Assembly: GCF_019039035.1 (NCBI RefSeq)
Contig: NZ_JAHNZT010000012.1
Coordinates: forward strand, 62,001-126,000
Reading direction: 5' to 3'
Origin: Citreicoccus inhibens
GTDB taxonomy: Bacteria; Myxococcota; Myxococcia; Myxococcales; Myxococcaceae
DNA: 64,000 bases
Shown here one piece after another: positions 35,440-46,776 of this stretch. The notes beneath the pieces were generated by a model, which was given only the letters and a program-made list of their open reading frames with translations, was not told the origin of the DNA and made no database searches. A program made the position numbers and the translations under genes. How positions within the stretch are numbered: position 1 is the first letter of the stretch; every line of letters begins with the position of its first letter.

Positions 35440-37181
35440 CGCAGGTCCGTGGAACACGTGGCCCGCGCAGGTGCACGGCTGAACCGGACTTGCCTCCGAG
35501 CATCGTGAGCCGCGACATCCCGTGGGCCATCTCCGCGTGGATCCGTTCGGTGCGGTGGGCACGACGGGGTCCGTTCTCTCTCCATGGGGGCGCCGCGTGA
35601 GGACGTTCGTTCCTGGCCTCGGGAGATGACCGGGCGAAGCGGTGAGCGTCTGATTCGCGTTCATGTCACTGCGCGGTGACCGAGTTCAGGGTTCCACGCC
35701 CAGCAGGCCCCTGCCCGGCGTCGCGCAACGAAGTCTCGCGGGGTGCCGCTGTATCCAGCGGCGATGGTGTCTCAATCCTCCGTGAGCGCACGCTTGGAAC
35801 GGATCCGCTGCGACACCAGCGCCGCGAGTTGGCGCCCCCGCGCGATGGTCACGCGTTCTTCCTCCCGACTTCCTGAGGGTGCCGAATCGACTGCGTGGGA
35901 ACTTCAGTCCGTCACGGTCTCTCTGCGGCGTGCTCTGCATCCGCCAGCAACTGGCGCGAGTCCGGCGCGGCGCAGGGAGTGGGGAAGAGGATGGAGGGCT
36001 GACGCCGGTTCGCAGTGCGACCGCAGGTGGGAAGTGATGTCCACCGTGTGCGGCGCGCCGCGGAACCGGGCGCGCGCGTGCTCGGCGAGGTGAGGCGCGA
36101 ACTCGCAGTCACGCTCGCCCGGTGCAACTCGCTCGGGTCCGATGGAGGAGCCTGCGCGAATGATCGCGAGTGAAGAGGCGAGTCCTTGATGCACGCTTGC
36201 GGCATCTGCCTGTCATCAAGAGCGCGGGCCCCGGTCCATGGGATCGGACGAGACCGGGCATGACAGCGGGTAGCTGAATCACGACGGGTCTGAGTCCGCG
36301 AGGGTGCAACGGTTCGAACCACGACGAGTATCGGTGTCACGAGCGAAGCGCCCACCTGGGCCGTCTGCCGCGGATGAATCACCGCCGTCTCGGAGGCGGT
36401 TGGTCGTCGGCGAACTCCGAGGCAGTCGTCATGTGCCGCGCCGGAGCAGCGCATCTGGTGACGCCTCTCTGGACCACACGCGCACGGGGCATGCGGTTGC
36501 GTGTCGAGCTTCCATCCACACATCAGTTCGACGCAGCACCGAACGCCCCCGATTCCCCAGGCGGACTCAGTGATGGAGGGAGCGCCAGTCCAGAGCAGGG
36601 GAGGGGAGGGGAGGGGACACCGGATGTCCGAAGACCCCAAGTCCCCATGCCTTTGTCCGAGTCCAACCTGGGCAGGGCTGCCCGACGGTTTGCGGATGCA
36701 CCGCATGTCGCCCTTCGTGATTCACAGGAGGGCAAGTCCGAGCCCAACCCACGCGAGGCTCCTGATCACGGGAACCAGGTTCCCTTCCTCCGTGCACGCG
36801 GAAGAGTCGCGCTGGCTCCAAGCGTCAGCTCGCCAGGAGCGGGTGCTCCGCGCTGAGCGCATCCCGCGATGCCGAGCTGGCCGTGTTTCGACATCGACCA
36901 TCCAGTCGTCGCTCCGCATCATGACGAGCCGCGTGTAGAGCGGCAGCGCTCGCGCGAAGGTCTCCCGCTGGGAGGGAGTGCTCGCGCAATCCGAGCGAGT
37001 TCAGTCGGTCCTCGCACCCGTCATGTGCGCGATGCAGCGCGCGCCTGTTCCTTCGGGAGCCCGCGTCGACGCTCCGAGCCGGTCACGGTTGGCGGACGCT
37101 TGAAGTCGACGAGGATCCCACAAGACCGGCAGTCGTGACCTGAGCCCCAGTGCCTCGAAGCAGCCGAGCAACACCACCGAG
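35440..37181. other. Left part of the centromeric gene-free region
   Basis: No gene is supported. Open frames occur on all strands, but their translations are Arg/Pro/Ser-rich with no domains or ribosome sites, and none continues across its neighbours. No parS-like palindrome is seen before 37182. Confidence 0.6.
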
Positions 37182-38278
37182 GTTCCCAGTGGAACGCGCC
37201 AGGGTCTCGCGGAGGCTCGCGTTGCTGAAGCGTGCCCGAGCAAAGCCGGTCTCGGAGCGAGAGTGACTCGCGAGCCCCAAGTCCCCGGTCCGCGCGGAGC
37301 AGGCGCGGTCGTGAAGAGACTCAGTGGGAAGCCGAGAGTCGAGGAGGAGGCAGTCGCTCACCATCCACCTCCGCTCGCGTGACAGGGACGCCGTCGGGTG
37401 CACGCGGTCCATGCCAGTCCTGCGAGTCGACCTCGGGCTGAATCGCGCCGCACCGAGCGCCATCACCCATCCTCTTCCATGCGCGAGAACCTGACCGCAG
37501 CGGTGACTTGCGACCGAACTCGCAGCAACACCGAGCCAGTTCGGCCACGGCCCAAGTCACGCGTGAGCTTCCACGGAGAACGCCGCGAAGAGAGCCGCGA
37601 TGCTGCGCCCCGGAGCAGTCAGCAGCCTCGAAGCCGGGCTTGGGAACGAATCGCGCTGCCGCACCCGGCGGTGCCGCCGATGGACGTTGAACTCCCTCAA
37701 GTCTGGTCCGAGGGGTTGCTCCTGTTGGTGCGTGTCGGCCCGCCGCCGGACCTGTGATGAGCGGAACCCAGTCAGGTCTCGGGTTCCCTCCGAACCAGTG
37801 CGGCGCGCATGGGGGCGATGTGCTTGCTGGCCGGCGGGAAGTGCGGCCACATCGAAGCCAAAGCATGGTGACGGCGCGACTCCTCCGGGTGCGGTCCAGA
37901 CGGCAGTCTCGACCAGCACGAGGCCACATCTCTCGGGCGTCGTTCCAAGTGGAGCAACGCCGCACCCAGGACCCATCACTGTGGAGCCGTGGGGCTCGCC
38001 CCGGCATCGAGGCCGAAGGGTGAGAAGGCTCACCACTGAGTGTGGCGCTCGATAGGGACGAGGTCGCGCCGTTGGGGCCACGCGAAGCAGCAACACGCGG
38101 GTGGCCACTCACGAGCCCGTGATGAACCGAAGTGAGTCGCACCATGGCCACGCTGACACGCTGCTGCGGTCCACGTGCGCTGTCGCCCCATGACTGGGAT
38201 GCGTGATGATGAGCGAGTGGGCCAGGGCCCAAGCCCACTTGGGTGGTTCGTGGATCCAACCTTCGGTTCACGTGGAAC
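37182..38278. repeat. Degenerate parS-like outlier sites
   Basis: Three 14-mers with two mismatches to GTTCCACGTGGAAC precede the main array: GTTCCCAGTGGAAC at 37182, GTTCCAAGTGGAGC at 37942 and GGTTCACGTGGAAC at 38265. They mark the left shoulder of the array and may be decayed or low-affinity sites. Confidence 0.5.
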
Positions 38279-38426
38279 CGCGCTGAGTGCATCGCCTGCT
38301 GCGGGATGAACGACGAGCCGGGCTCATCTCGAACCGGAAGGTTGGCGAGGCAGCTGTGCCCGAAGAAGTGAGCGCCTCGTGCCCGGTCGTTCACGGGCCT
38401 CGCGGGGCGCACCACCCCCACGAGCC

Positions 38427-40829
38427 GTTCCACGTGGAACAAGGAGACCATCGAGACGGGCCTGAAGTGAGTGGGCTTCGCAGGCCAGTGCGTGGCAACG
38501 ACGCTCGCCTTCGTTCCACGTGGAACCGCGCCTCATGCATCACCTCGACTCTTGGCGAACGCGGATGCGCGCGCTGAATTCGATGCCGAGGCGGGGATTC
38601 GATGGCGCTGCTCGGGGGACCGCTGAGCGTGCTGCGTGGCCCACCAGACCTGCATGAAGCAACGATGCACTCAGCGCGGTTCCACGTGGAACACGGGGCT
38701 CATCAACGAACCTGAAGTGAGTCGGTTCGTGGGGGCGGCGCGCGGCCGGAGAGTCGCGTCAGCGTTCCAAGTGGAGCACCGCGCAGCACGGTTCCGCATG
38801 ATGCTCGAACAGCGGTGCGGGGTGGATCCCATGCCCCAGAAGTGTCGCGCCGAGCTCCTCCATCCAGCAGGGCAGGGTGGTTCGGTGGGAGCACGCGCTG
38901 GGCTCGAAACGCTGTTCCACGTGGAACACGGAAACCCATCCATGGGCTGCGTGGCGAGCGCGAGATGGGGCAGTGCTCAGGTTCAGCGAAGGGCCGATGA
39001 AGCTCGCCCGCGTTCCAGGTGGAGCAACGCGGCGCCGAGTTCCTCGCGATGCTCGAACCCCGCTGCGAGATGGAGACAATGCTTCGGGGCCGCGAGCCCA
39101 ACGGACTCATGGGTTCCTCAACCGCGGTTCGAAGCGCTGTTCCACGTGGAACAGCTCACGGGCATCTCCTCATGACGGACGGTCGGCACACCCGCTTCGG
39201 ATCCGAAGCCAGAAGAGGCAGTCCGCAGCGGGTCGTCAGGTGGTGTCCCGAGGTGCAGGGGCGGCACACGAGATGACCTCGAACGGCCAAGCCAAGTGGA
39301 GCAAAGGGTCGCATCCGCGAGCCCGAAGTGAGCTCGTTCCGCGGTCCATTGCTGGGCCCGTGAAGCCCGCTGTTGTTCCACGTGGAACATCGCCGCACGC
39401 GTCTCCCGGGTGCTTGAAGGGACCTTCAGGCGCACCGGATCCGTAACCGAAGGAGGAGGTCATCCCCCCTCATCGCGAAGGCGTGTCTCGCGGTTTGAGT
39501 GGACGATGCGCTGGGGTCCGAGCGCTGTTCCACGTGGAACACGAAGGCGCATCAGCGGGCTCGAAGTGAAGCCCTGCGTGGGGCCCGTCGTGCTCCGTGA
39601 CGACCGCCGTTGTTCCACGTGGAACAGCCCCTGCCCATCAACCACGGGCTGAAGGTCGGTGCGTCGGTTTCGGATCCGAAGCCCAACGGGGGTGATGGAC
39701 GGTCCGCGAGGATGCCCATCGGCGCGGTTGAAGTGAGTCAGCCCAGCGGTCCAGTCGAAGGCCCATGAGGCCGGCTGCTGTTCCACGTGGAACAGCGCAT
39801 GCCCATCAACCACGGACAGGAGGCCCGTGCCCCGGTTTCGGACTCGAAGCCGAAGAGGTGGTCATGGACGGTTCGCGAAGATGCCCATCCGCGAAGCCGA
39901 AGTGAGTTGGTTCAGGTGTCCGACGGAGGCTCCATGAGGCTGGCTGCTGTTCCACGTGGAACAGCGCATGCCCATCAACCACGGACGGGAGGCCCGTGCC
40001 CCGGTCTCGGACTCGAAGCCGAAGAGGTGGTCATGGACGGTTCGCGAAGATGCCCATCCGCGAAGCCGAAGTGAGTTGGTTCAGGTGTCCGACGGAGGCG
40101 CCATGAGGCCGGCTGCTGCTCCACGTGGAACAGCGATGCACGCATCGCCCCGATGCGTGAAGAGCCTCACGTGGACACCGGATGCCTGACCGACGGATGC
40201 GTCTGGATGGCTTCATCAAGTAGCAGCGGCCCATCGTTCAAGTGAGCCACCAGCGGCGGTCGATGGGGCGTTCCACGTGGAACACGGAGATGCGTTGGCG
40301 AACCGAAGCGGGCCCGTTCGTTGGCGAGGCTGGGGTCCATTGAGGTCCGCCGCTGTTTCACGTGGAACAGCGACGCACGCATCGCCCCGATGCGTGAAGC
40401 GGCGCATGAGGGCACAGGATTCCTGGCCGAAGGATGAGTGCCTCGACGGCTTCACCATGTGGCGGCTCGTGGGTTGGGTGAGCCACTCGCGGGCTCGAAG
40501 GGTCGTTCCACGTGGAACACGAAGACGCGTTGGCGAACCGAAGCGGGCCCGTTCGCTGGCCAAGCTGGGTGCCTGATGAGGTCTGCCGCTGGCTTACGTG
40601 GAACACCGCTGCGCGCATCGCCCGGATGATTGAAGCGCTGAGAGCCATCTCCGGATCCACGCGGAGGACGTTGGGCCCAAGTGGCTTGGGGCTTCCCGAA
40701 CGGGGTCGCGCGGAGGCGGGTCCACACGGAACGAGGAAGCACCTTCATGGGCTTGCCGTGTGTCTGAGGTGGGTCGGGTCGCCTTGAGGGTTGGCCGCTG
40801 ATGAAGCTGGTCGGCGTTCCACGTGGAAC
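38427..40829. repeat. parS: parS array: clustered ParB-binding palindromes (centromere)
   Basis: Thirteen exact copies of GTTCCACGTGGAAC start at 38427, 38513, 38679, 38914, 39139, 39375, 39527, 39612, 39780, 39949, 40270, 40505 and 40816. Two more have one change (GCTCC... at 40118, GTTTC... at 40355). Intermediate degenerate copies lie at 38764, 39012, 39289 and 40591. The palindrome is the G+C-rich form of bacterial parS (TGTTTCACGTGAAACA). parA and parB lie 7-9 kb away. ParB should load here and ParA should move the origin region to the cell pole or subpole. Many clustered parS sites near the origin are established for Myxococcus xanthus. Successive sites are spaced about 85, 150-152 or 168-169 bp. 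Confidence 0.96.
39612..40131. repeat. 168-169-bp direct repeats within the parS array
   Basis: Sites at 39612, 39780, 39949 and 40118 are separated by 168, 169 and 169 bp. The segments after the 39780 and 39949 sites are almost identical over the whole unit, both holding CGCATGCCCATCAACCACGGA and GCGAAGCCGAAGTGAGTTGG, so they are recent tandem duplications. The unit after 39612 is a more diverged copy. Confidence 0.9.
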
Positions 40830-42130
40830 AGGGCTGAGAAGGTCTCGGCTCAATGCTCGAAGCGACCGTGATGCGAGCCACGGTTGAAGTCACGAGGATG
40901 AGGTCGACGGTGGCAGTGCTTCGTGAACTCGGCGGAGGCGATGGGGCGCAGCGGAGGTCATTCATGGAGCGCGGAGGGATGCTCGAAGACCTCATGGTGG
41001 CGGGATGAACGCCGGGTCCACGCGAAGGGCTGATGAGGTCTGCTTCAGTCCTCGTGGAACCGAGCCAGCCATGTGCCGGTCGAAGGCTTGGATGCATGGC
41101 GACCGTGCACTGGCCGCGAAGTCGAATGGCGAGGTCCCGAGTGGCCTCACGGGAGAGGACTCAAGGAGCCGAGGAGTCCGCCGGACGACCCCGATGAAAA
41201 GTGGCCCAAAGACAGGTGGAAGCGCTCACGCCACCCGGGGCCCCGTGGAACGGTGCGAGCCCCGTCCATCGGCGCGCAGTGGGGCTGGCGAGATGGAGGT
41301 GTCCGCCATCTTGCGCGGAGCGATACCAGGGGACTCCACACGGAACGCCCGAGCCTGCGGAGCCAGAGTGGATGCAAGTGCTTGAAGAGGCCGCACTCAC
41401 ACCACATGGACCTCAAGAGCCCGTCGTCGATTGCCGAACCACGAGCCTGCCCCGAGTCATCGCGTCGCGATGAGTTCGAACCTCATGCGATGCCCAAGAG
41501 ACGGGCCCGCGCGGCGACGCAGCTTGGCCTTGGGACATGTCGAGTCGCTGGGAGTCGCCCTGTCCGGCCGCGATGAATCTGCGGCGACCGCCGTTGCCTC
41601 AACAGGGGACGAGGCCCCCAGCGCATCGGGCATTCGATGAATCATGGGGACGCGGAGTGGTGTCGGCGCAGCGGAGCGCGCGCTCGACCTGGGGTCACCC
41701 GCGTTGGGGCGAGGATGGCTACGGAGGCCCAGTTGGACCACGTACCGCTGGATCCGCCGAAGTCTCGCGGCACGCGGGGGCTGCTCCGCAATCCAAGTCT
41801 GGGAGCGGTGGTCGGAGCGAAGCGCCATCGTCGAGTTCGTGAACCAGGGCGATGCAGCAGGCAGGCTTCGCGATGGAGGAGCAGCTCGGTCGAGGGGTGT
41901 GAAACACGACGGCGCTCCGGGCCGCAGAGAAGGGGTTCAGGCGGTTGCTGCCCCATGGCCCAGGAACCAGCAGGCCGAACCGATGGCTGCGGGGCGGGTA
42001 GGCGGGTGACCGTGCAAAGGGCATCCACGGGATGCGCGGAGAGCCGAATGCGTCACGGTGCGAGATGACTGCTGCGCGGTGCTCGCGACACGCCGAGTCC
42101 GGAGTCAGGGGCGTGTCGTGGGTGAATCCG
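40830..42130. other. Centromeric region between the parS array and the 101-bp repeats
   Basis: No gene supported. Very weak relics of the palindrome remain (for example CTCGTGGAAC ending at 41060, CACACGGAAC near 41336), suggesting an older, decayed extension of the array. Confidence 0.5.
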
Positions 42131-42740
42131 GTGGCGCGAGGGTCTTCATCGAAGGCGTGGAGAGGACAAGGCGCAGCACGGCACATCGAGTAACTGCCTA
42201 ACGGGTGGCTCTGTTGAAGCCGAGCGGTGGCGCGAGCCGCTGCGGCGAAGGTGCGAAGAGAGCGGACGAGGTGCCGCATGGCCCATCAGGCGGCCGTCGG
42301 GATGTCCGCTGTGATGAACCTGAGCCAGTGGCGCGAGCCGCTGCTGCGAAGGTGTGAAGAGAGCGGACGAGGTGCCGCATGGCTCATCAGCCGGCTGCTC
42401 GGATGTCCGCTGTCATGAACCTGAGCCGGTGGCGCGAGCCGCTGCGGCGAAGGTGCGAAGAGAGCGGACGAGGTGCCGCATGGCCCATCAGGCGACCGCC
42501 CGGATGTCCGCTGTGATGAGCCTGGGCCGGTGGCGAGAACCTGTGCGGTGAAGGCGCGAAGGGAGCGGACGAGGTGCCGCGTGGCCTATCGGGCGACGCC
42601 AGGATGGCCACGGTGCCGATGCTGAGGGTGGATGCGATGGCGCGAAGGCCTTCGTCGAAGGGCCGAAGAGGACGCGGCGCTGCATGCCCCATCGGTCGGC
42701 CGCCCGGATGTCCGCTGTTCTGACTCGGAGGATGGCGGTG
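42131..42740. repeat. About 101-bp degenerate tandem repeats
   Basis: A GTGGCGCGAG-type marker recurs at 42131, 42227, 42328, 42429, 42530 and (drifted) 42637, giving intervals of 96, 101, 101, 101 and 107. Central units share GAGCCGCTGCGGCGAAGGTG, AGAGCGGACGAGGTGCCGCA and CGGATGTCCGCTGTGATGA. The unit contains no parS palindrome. Non-coding; purpose unknown. Confidence 0.85.
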
Positions 42741-45700
42741 AGCTGCACGCGGCAGTTCGCGATGTAGGCCCGCGAGTTGGGGCGAGCACCTTGGTGAAGC
42801 GGCGTTGCTGCAAACACAACAGGGTGGCGATTGGAGTGGTGCGAAGTGATGGCCATGCTTCGACCACCGCCGGAGCCGAGGCTCAGAGCGCATCGGGTAG
42901 CGAAGGTGGTGCGCGCGATGGGGCAGGTGAGTCGGATGAGGAGAACCGAGGTCGTGCTGCACGCCGACCGGTCCAATGCCACGGGCAACACACGCGATGA
43001 CCTCGAGCCCTTGAGTCCGCGCAGCCCTGTTGTGAGGCCCAGTTTGTCCTCACGAGGGAGGCTGTTGGTGCGATGCGCTCGGAACCTGGTCGTGGTGCAA
43101 CCTGGCGGGCGAGGTTGTGAAGGACTCAGTCCGACCACGCTGAAGTGGCGATGAAACCGCGTCCCGGTGCCGACGAAGCCGTGATGCCAGCTCGGTCGAG
43201 CAGTGGCGCCGAGCGCGTTGGAACCAAGCGCTTGGCCGGATGTACGAGGGGCCTCGACTCGAACCCGCACAGCAAACGGCTCACGCTGGTCAGACGTCGA
43301 CGGGTGATTCAACCGCACGCCACGTTTGTGGATGCGGCGGCGCCCTCGGGGCCGGGTGCGGGTGACAGCCTGTCGGAACGCAGCCCTGGTCAGGGGCGTG
43401 GTCACGCTACATGTGGAGTTGCTCGAAATTGCGGGTGCAGTCGGCCGGAGCAAGTGGGCGGAGGACGGCGCCGATACGGGGCATCCATGCAGTCAGAGGA
43501 CTCTCGTGAGCCGCGCCGTCGCCGCGTGTCCTGGTCAAAGGGTTCGGCTGGGACCAGGGCCGCAGAGCGAGTAGTCGAGTGGTCCGATGCCTGTGAGGTC
43601 CATGAGTCAGTTGCTGTGTGATGGCGATGGCTTCGAACCCACGCGCCGACGTCCCGCTCGGAGCCGAGAACAACCCGAGCGAGTCGGAACGCCGGACGTG
43701 GGCAGCAGCATCGCGGCGTTTCGAAGAGAGGGACTGCCCCCGTTGTCTGCAAGCCCGTTCACAACGCATTCGATGACGGACGCGAGTGTCATCGCTCACG
43801 TGTGTGCTCAACCCAGTGACGCGTGACGCTGGCGAGCGTGCCGGAACGAGGACCGAGGTCAGTGGCCTCGTCGACTGCGATGCGAGTGAACCCTGGGGTG
43901 TTCAGTCCCAAATGCGGAAGCCAATCCCTCGTGTCCACGTCATCCACGAATCTGTGTGCGGCTGAGCGATGACGGCGCTCCGGCTCTTGGTCGGAAGTGG
44001 GGCGATACATAGGGCGCTCCGTGACGCACAGAAGGCGGCTCGGCTCTGGAGCGAACTGTTTGGTCGGAAGTGGGGTGACACTGTGAACCAGGCTGTGCGA
44101 GCCATGCTGCCTGCTGGCTCATGCCAAGCGATTCAGCTTCTCTGTGGCGGATGATGAATGGCCCTGGCCCCGAGCTTTCGTGCCCACGCAGGAAGTGAGT
44201 CACGTCTCGTCGTGTGATGGCGGAGAGCGTGACGGCGCGAAGCGCATGGCTGAGGCTTGGCGATACTGCAATCCAAGTTTGCAGATGATCCAGACGCGCA
44301 GTTTGGCCTCGCCTCACGTGCGGATGGATCCGAATCTTGTACCCACGTAAGCCGTGAGGGGCCGTCCGGGTCTCGATGGTGACGAATGCGCCGAAGCGAA
44401 GCGCTTGGCCGGTGGCATGGAGAGACGGCGAGCCTTGCTGTCCGAGGTAGCAGGGCGCCGGTTGGCCTCGCCTCAGGTGCTGATGGATCCGAAGCCTCAT
44501 GCACTCGCAGGTGGTGAGGTCCCGCCGAGCTGCGTGATGGTTGCGAGCGCGTTTGAAAGAGACGCTTGGTCGGGTGCTCGGTGGCGGGGCGGACCATGCG
44601 GGTTGCTGCTCTTGGCCGCAGTTCGATTGGGCTCTGCGAGCGAAGGCGGCGAGCCTCGTGTTCACGCTCGCTGCGGGAGCCTGTGTGGCTGGCGTGTCGG
44701 CACGGAGTGCTCAACAGGATGTGCGGCGATACTCGGGGCCGAGCTGCCTCGACGTTCGCCTATGGCGTGCAGTGGAGTCCCATCGTGGATGGCCGGCGAC
44801 AGTGAGTGAGAGCCGAGCTGACCCGATGCAGCTGTCTGCGCGGATTGGGTACGCGCACGGACGCTCGATCCGAGACGTCGCGCTCACGTCGTTCATCGCT
44901 CACGTCGTTCGTATTGAGCTGACTGAATGAGCGATGGTGACGCGCGCGATGGACCGAAACACTTGGCTGTAGTCATCGCGTCATCGCGAACCGCGCTGAC
45001 CGATGCTGCCGAGTGGTCTGTCGCGAATGAAGGAGACGGGCCCTCGTTCCCTTGCCGGCCATGACTTCATGTCTGCGCTCGAGCTCGTGCCGAGGATTGA
45101 ACCCATGTGCTCGGCCGGATGGACGCATGGCGGCGCTGCGCTCAAGGGGGCCGATGCTGTGGATTGCTCTGGTCGGTCTCACCGCGGCTGACAATGGGCC
45201 GAGTCAGGAGCCCACTGAGCCTGTGAACCCTTTGGGCTTCGTGGCGCGGCGCTGAGCGCGTCGGATCGAAGCGTTCGGTCGGGGCAGGGTGGAGGTCGGA
45301 GCCGAGCGGTCTGCGGCTGGTTGCGCTGCACTGGGTGCACTGCCGAGCCCTCGTGCTCGCGCAGTGCGATCCTGTTCGGCTACCCGATGGGCTTGAGTGT
45401 GTTGGTCCGAAGCGCTCAGTTGGTTGTTTAGGGGAGGGGGGTCATTTCAAGCGATTCGCGGGGACCTCCCTCGGCTGCTGGCCGCCGGCTGGCCGCAGCA
45501 CGCTCCGGGGTTCTGCTGCGCTCCTGGCTTTCGGAGACATCGCTGTCGGACGGGATGCATGGCGGAGCCTCGTTTGTTGAATGTAAGGAGGCGGGCGAAG
45601 CCGTGAATAGTCGCTGACTCTGCTGGAGGCGGTTCGCTGTGCAACCCGCTTCGCTCGTGCCGTGTTCGAGGGGCTTCTGTGCACTGGAGTCATTGGCGGC

Positions 45701-46752
45701 TGTTGCGGCGCGACGCATCCGTCCTTGTGGGCGCGCAGGGGTTGATTCCTCGCATCTGGGAAGCGCGGCGCCGCGAACACCGCGCATCGAGCACCAATGT
45801 CGCAGGTGGCTGTGGATGCCGTCTGGGCTCACGTGGCTCTCTGCGAGCACGGTGGTTGGTCTCTGCGCGTTCGTTGGAGCGACAGGTCGGTTCAGGACCT
45901 CACGAGAGTGTCGCAGGAGGATGGCCTGGATTGAGCCGCGTCGATGACCTGCTTGGGGATGCGGTCTTCGCGAGTCGGGGGCCGGATACTGCGCGGGTGA
46001 AGACCGCTGTCAGGTGTTTCGACCATTGATGCAGCGTTGCCGCATGTCATTGAGCGGCTGTGACAGGACATCTGAGGATGGCGTCGTTCTGCCTGATGGG
46101 CCCCTTGGCAATTGGCGACTTGTCGTGACGAACACGGTGGTTGGTTGAGCCTGCTGCGGGTGAACGCGCGGTTCTCTGCCGGCTCATTCCAACTGGGGCT
46201 TGCGGGCTTGTCGTTTCGCGAGTGAAGCACAGGGCTGATGTTTGTGATGGGATTCGCGCCTCGGGAAAGTCAGGGCGCTCCGTCCGTCGATGGTGCGCAG
46301 CACGATCCTCCGCTCTCAGCGGATCCATCTCTTCTTCGTGATGTGCAGGCTCGGGGCGCACCGCGATTGAATGCCTTTCGGTTGTCGAGGACTCACGGGC
46401 AGCCGGCGGTGGCGTGCTTCGAGAGCCACCGAGTGGCGGACGGGATGCGTGTTCGAATTGGCAGACAGCCGGTCCTCCGAAGGGTGCCGGTGTGCCCAGG
46501 TTTCATCCAGGGACATGTCCACACGCTGCATCACGGAGGTGATGGCGACCGAGGGCCCGCTTCGCTGCCACATGCAGGCGACGGTGCTGTCTGCGCCGAG
46601 CGTTGCGGGATGCACCGCGCTGATGGACTCACTGACTCCTGGACGGAACGAGGGCGCGACGTGATTCCTCTCAGCCCCACGTCCCCACGGCGTTACCAAC
46701 GCGGAAGTGGATGTGCACAGACTTTGAAAGGCACCCTCATCGCGACTCGGGT
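42741..46752. other. Right part of the centromeric gene-free region
   Basis: About 4 kb with no supportable gene. Short phrases recur in diverged form, such as CGAAGCGCTTGGCCGG (43225, 44395), GGTCGGAAGTGGGG (43988, 44063) and GACGGGATGC (45551, 46440), as if this were an old repeat field now scrambled. Base composition appears slightly less G+C-rich than the flanking genes. No tRNA, rRNA or mobile-element signature seen. Confidence 0.5.
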
Positions 46753-46776
46753 ATGCCCGGTGCAAATTCCCAAGGC

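Noticed and set aside
37321..38451. A 376-codon leftward open frame in the centromeric region
   Set aside because: It crosses parS-like palindromes, is Arg/Pro/Ser-rich with no domain or ribosome site, and looks like a chance frame in G+C-rich DNA.
37182..40829. CRISPR array
   Set aside because: The repeat is a 14-bp palindrome identical to known parS, spacing is 85-169 bp or more, spacers are themselves repeated, and there are no cas genes.
42488..43453. A 321-codon leftward open frame over the 101-bp repeats
   Set aside because: The frame does not keep a repeated peptide across units and has no recognisable domain.
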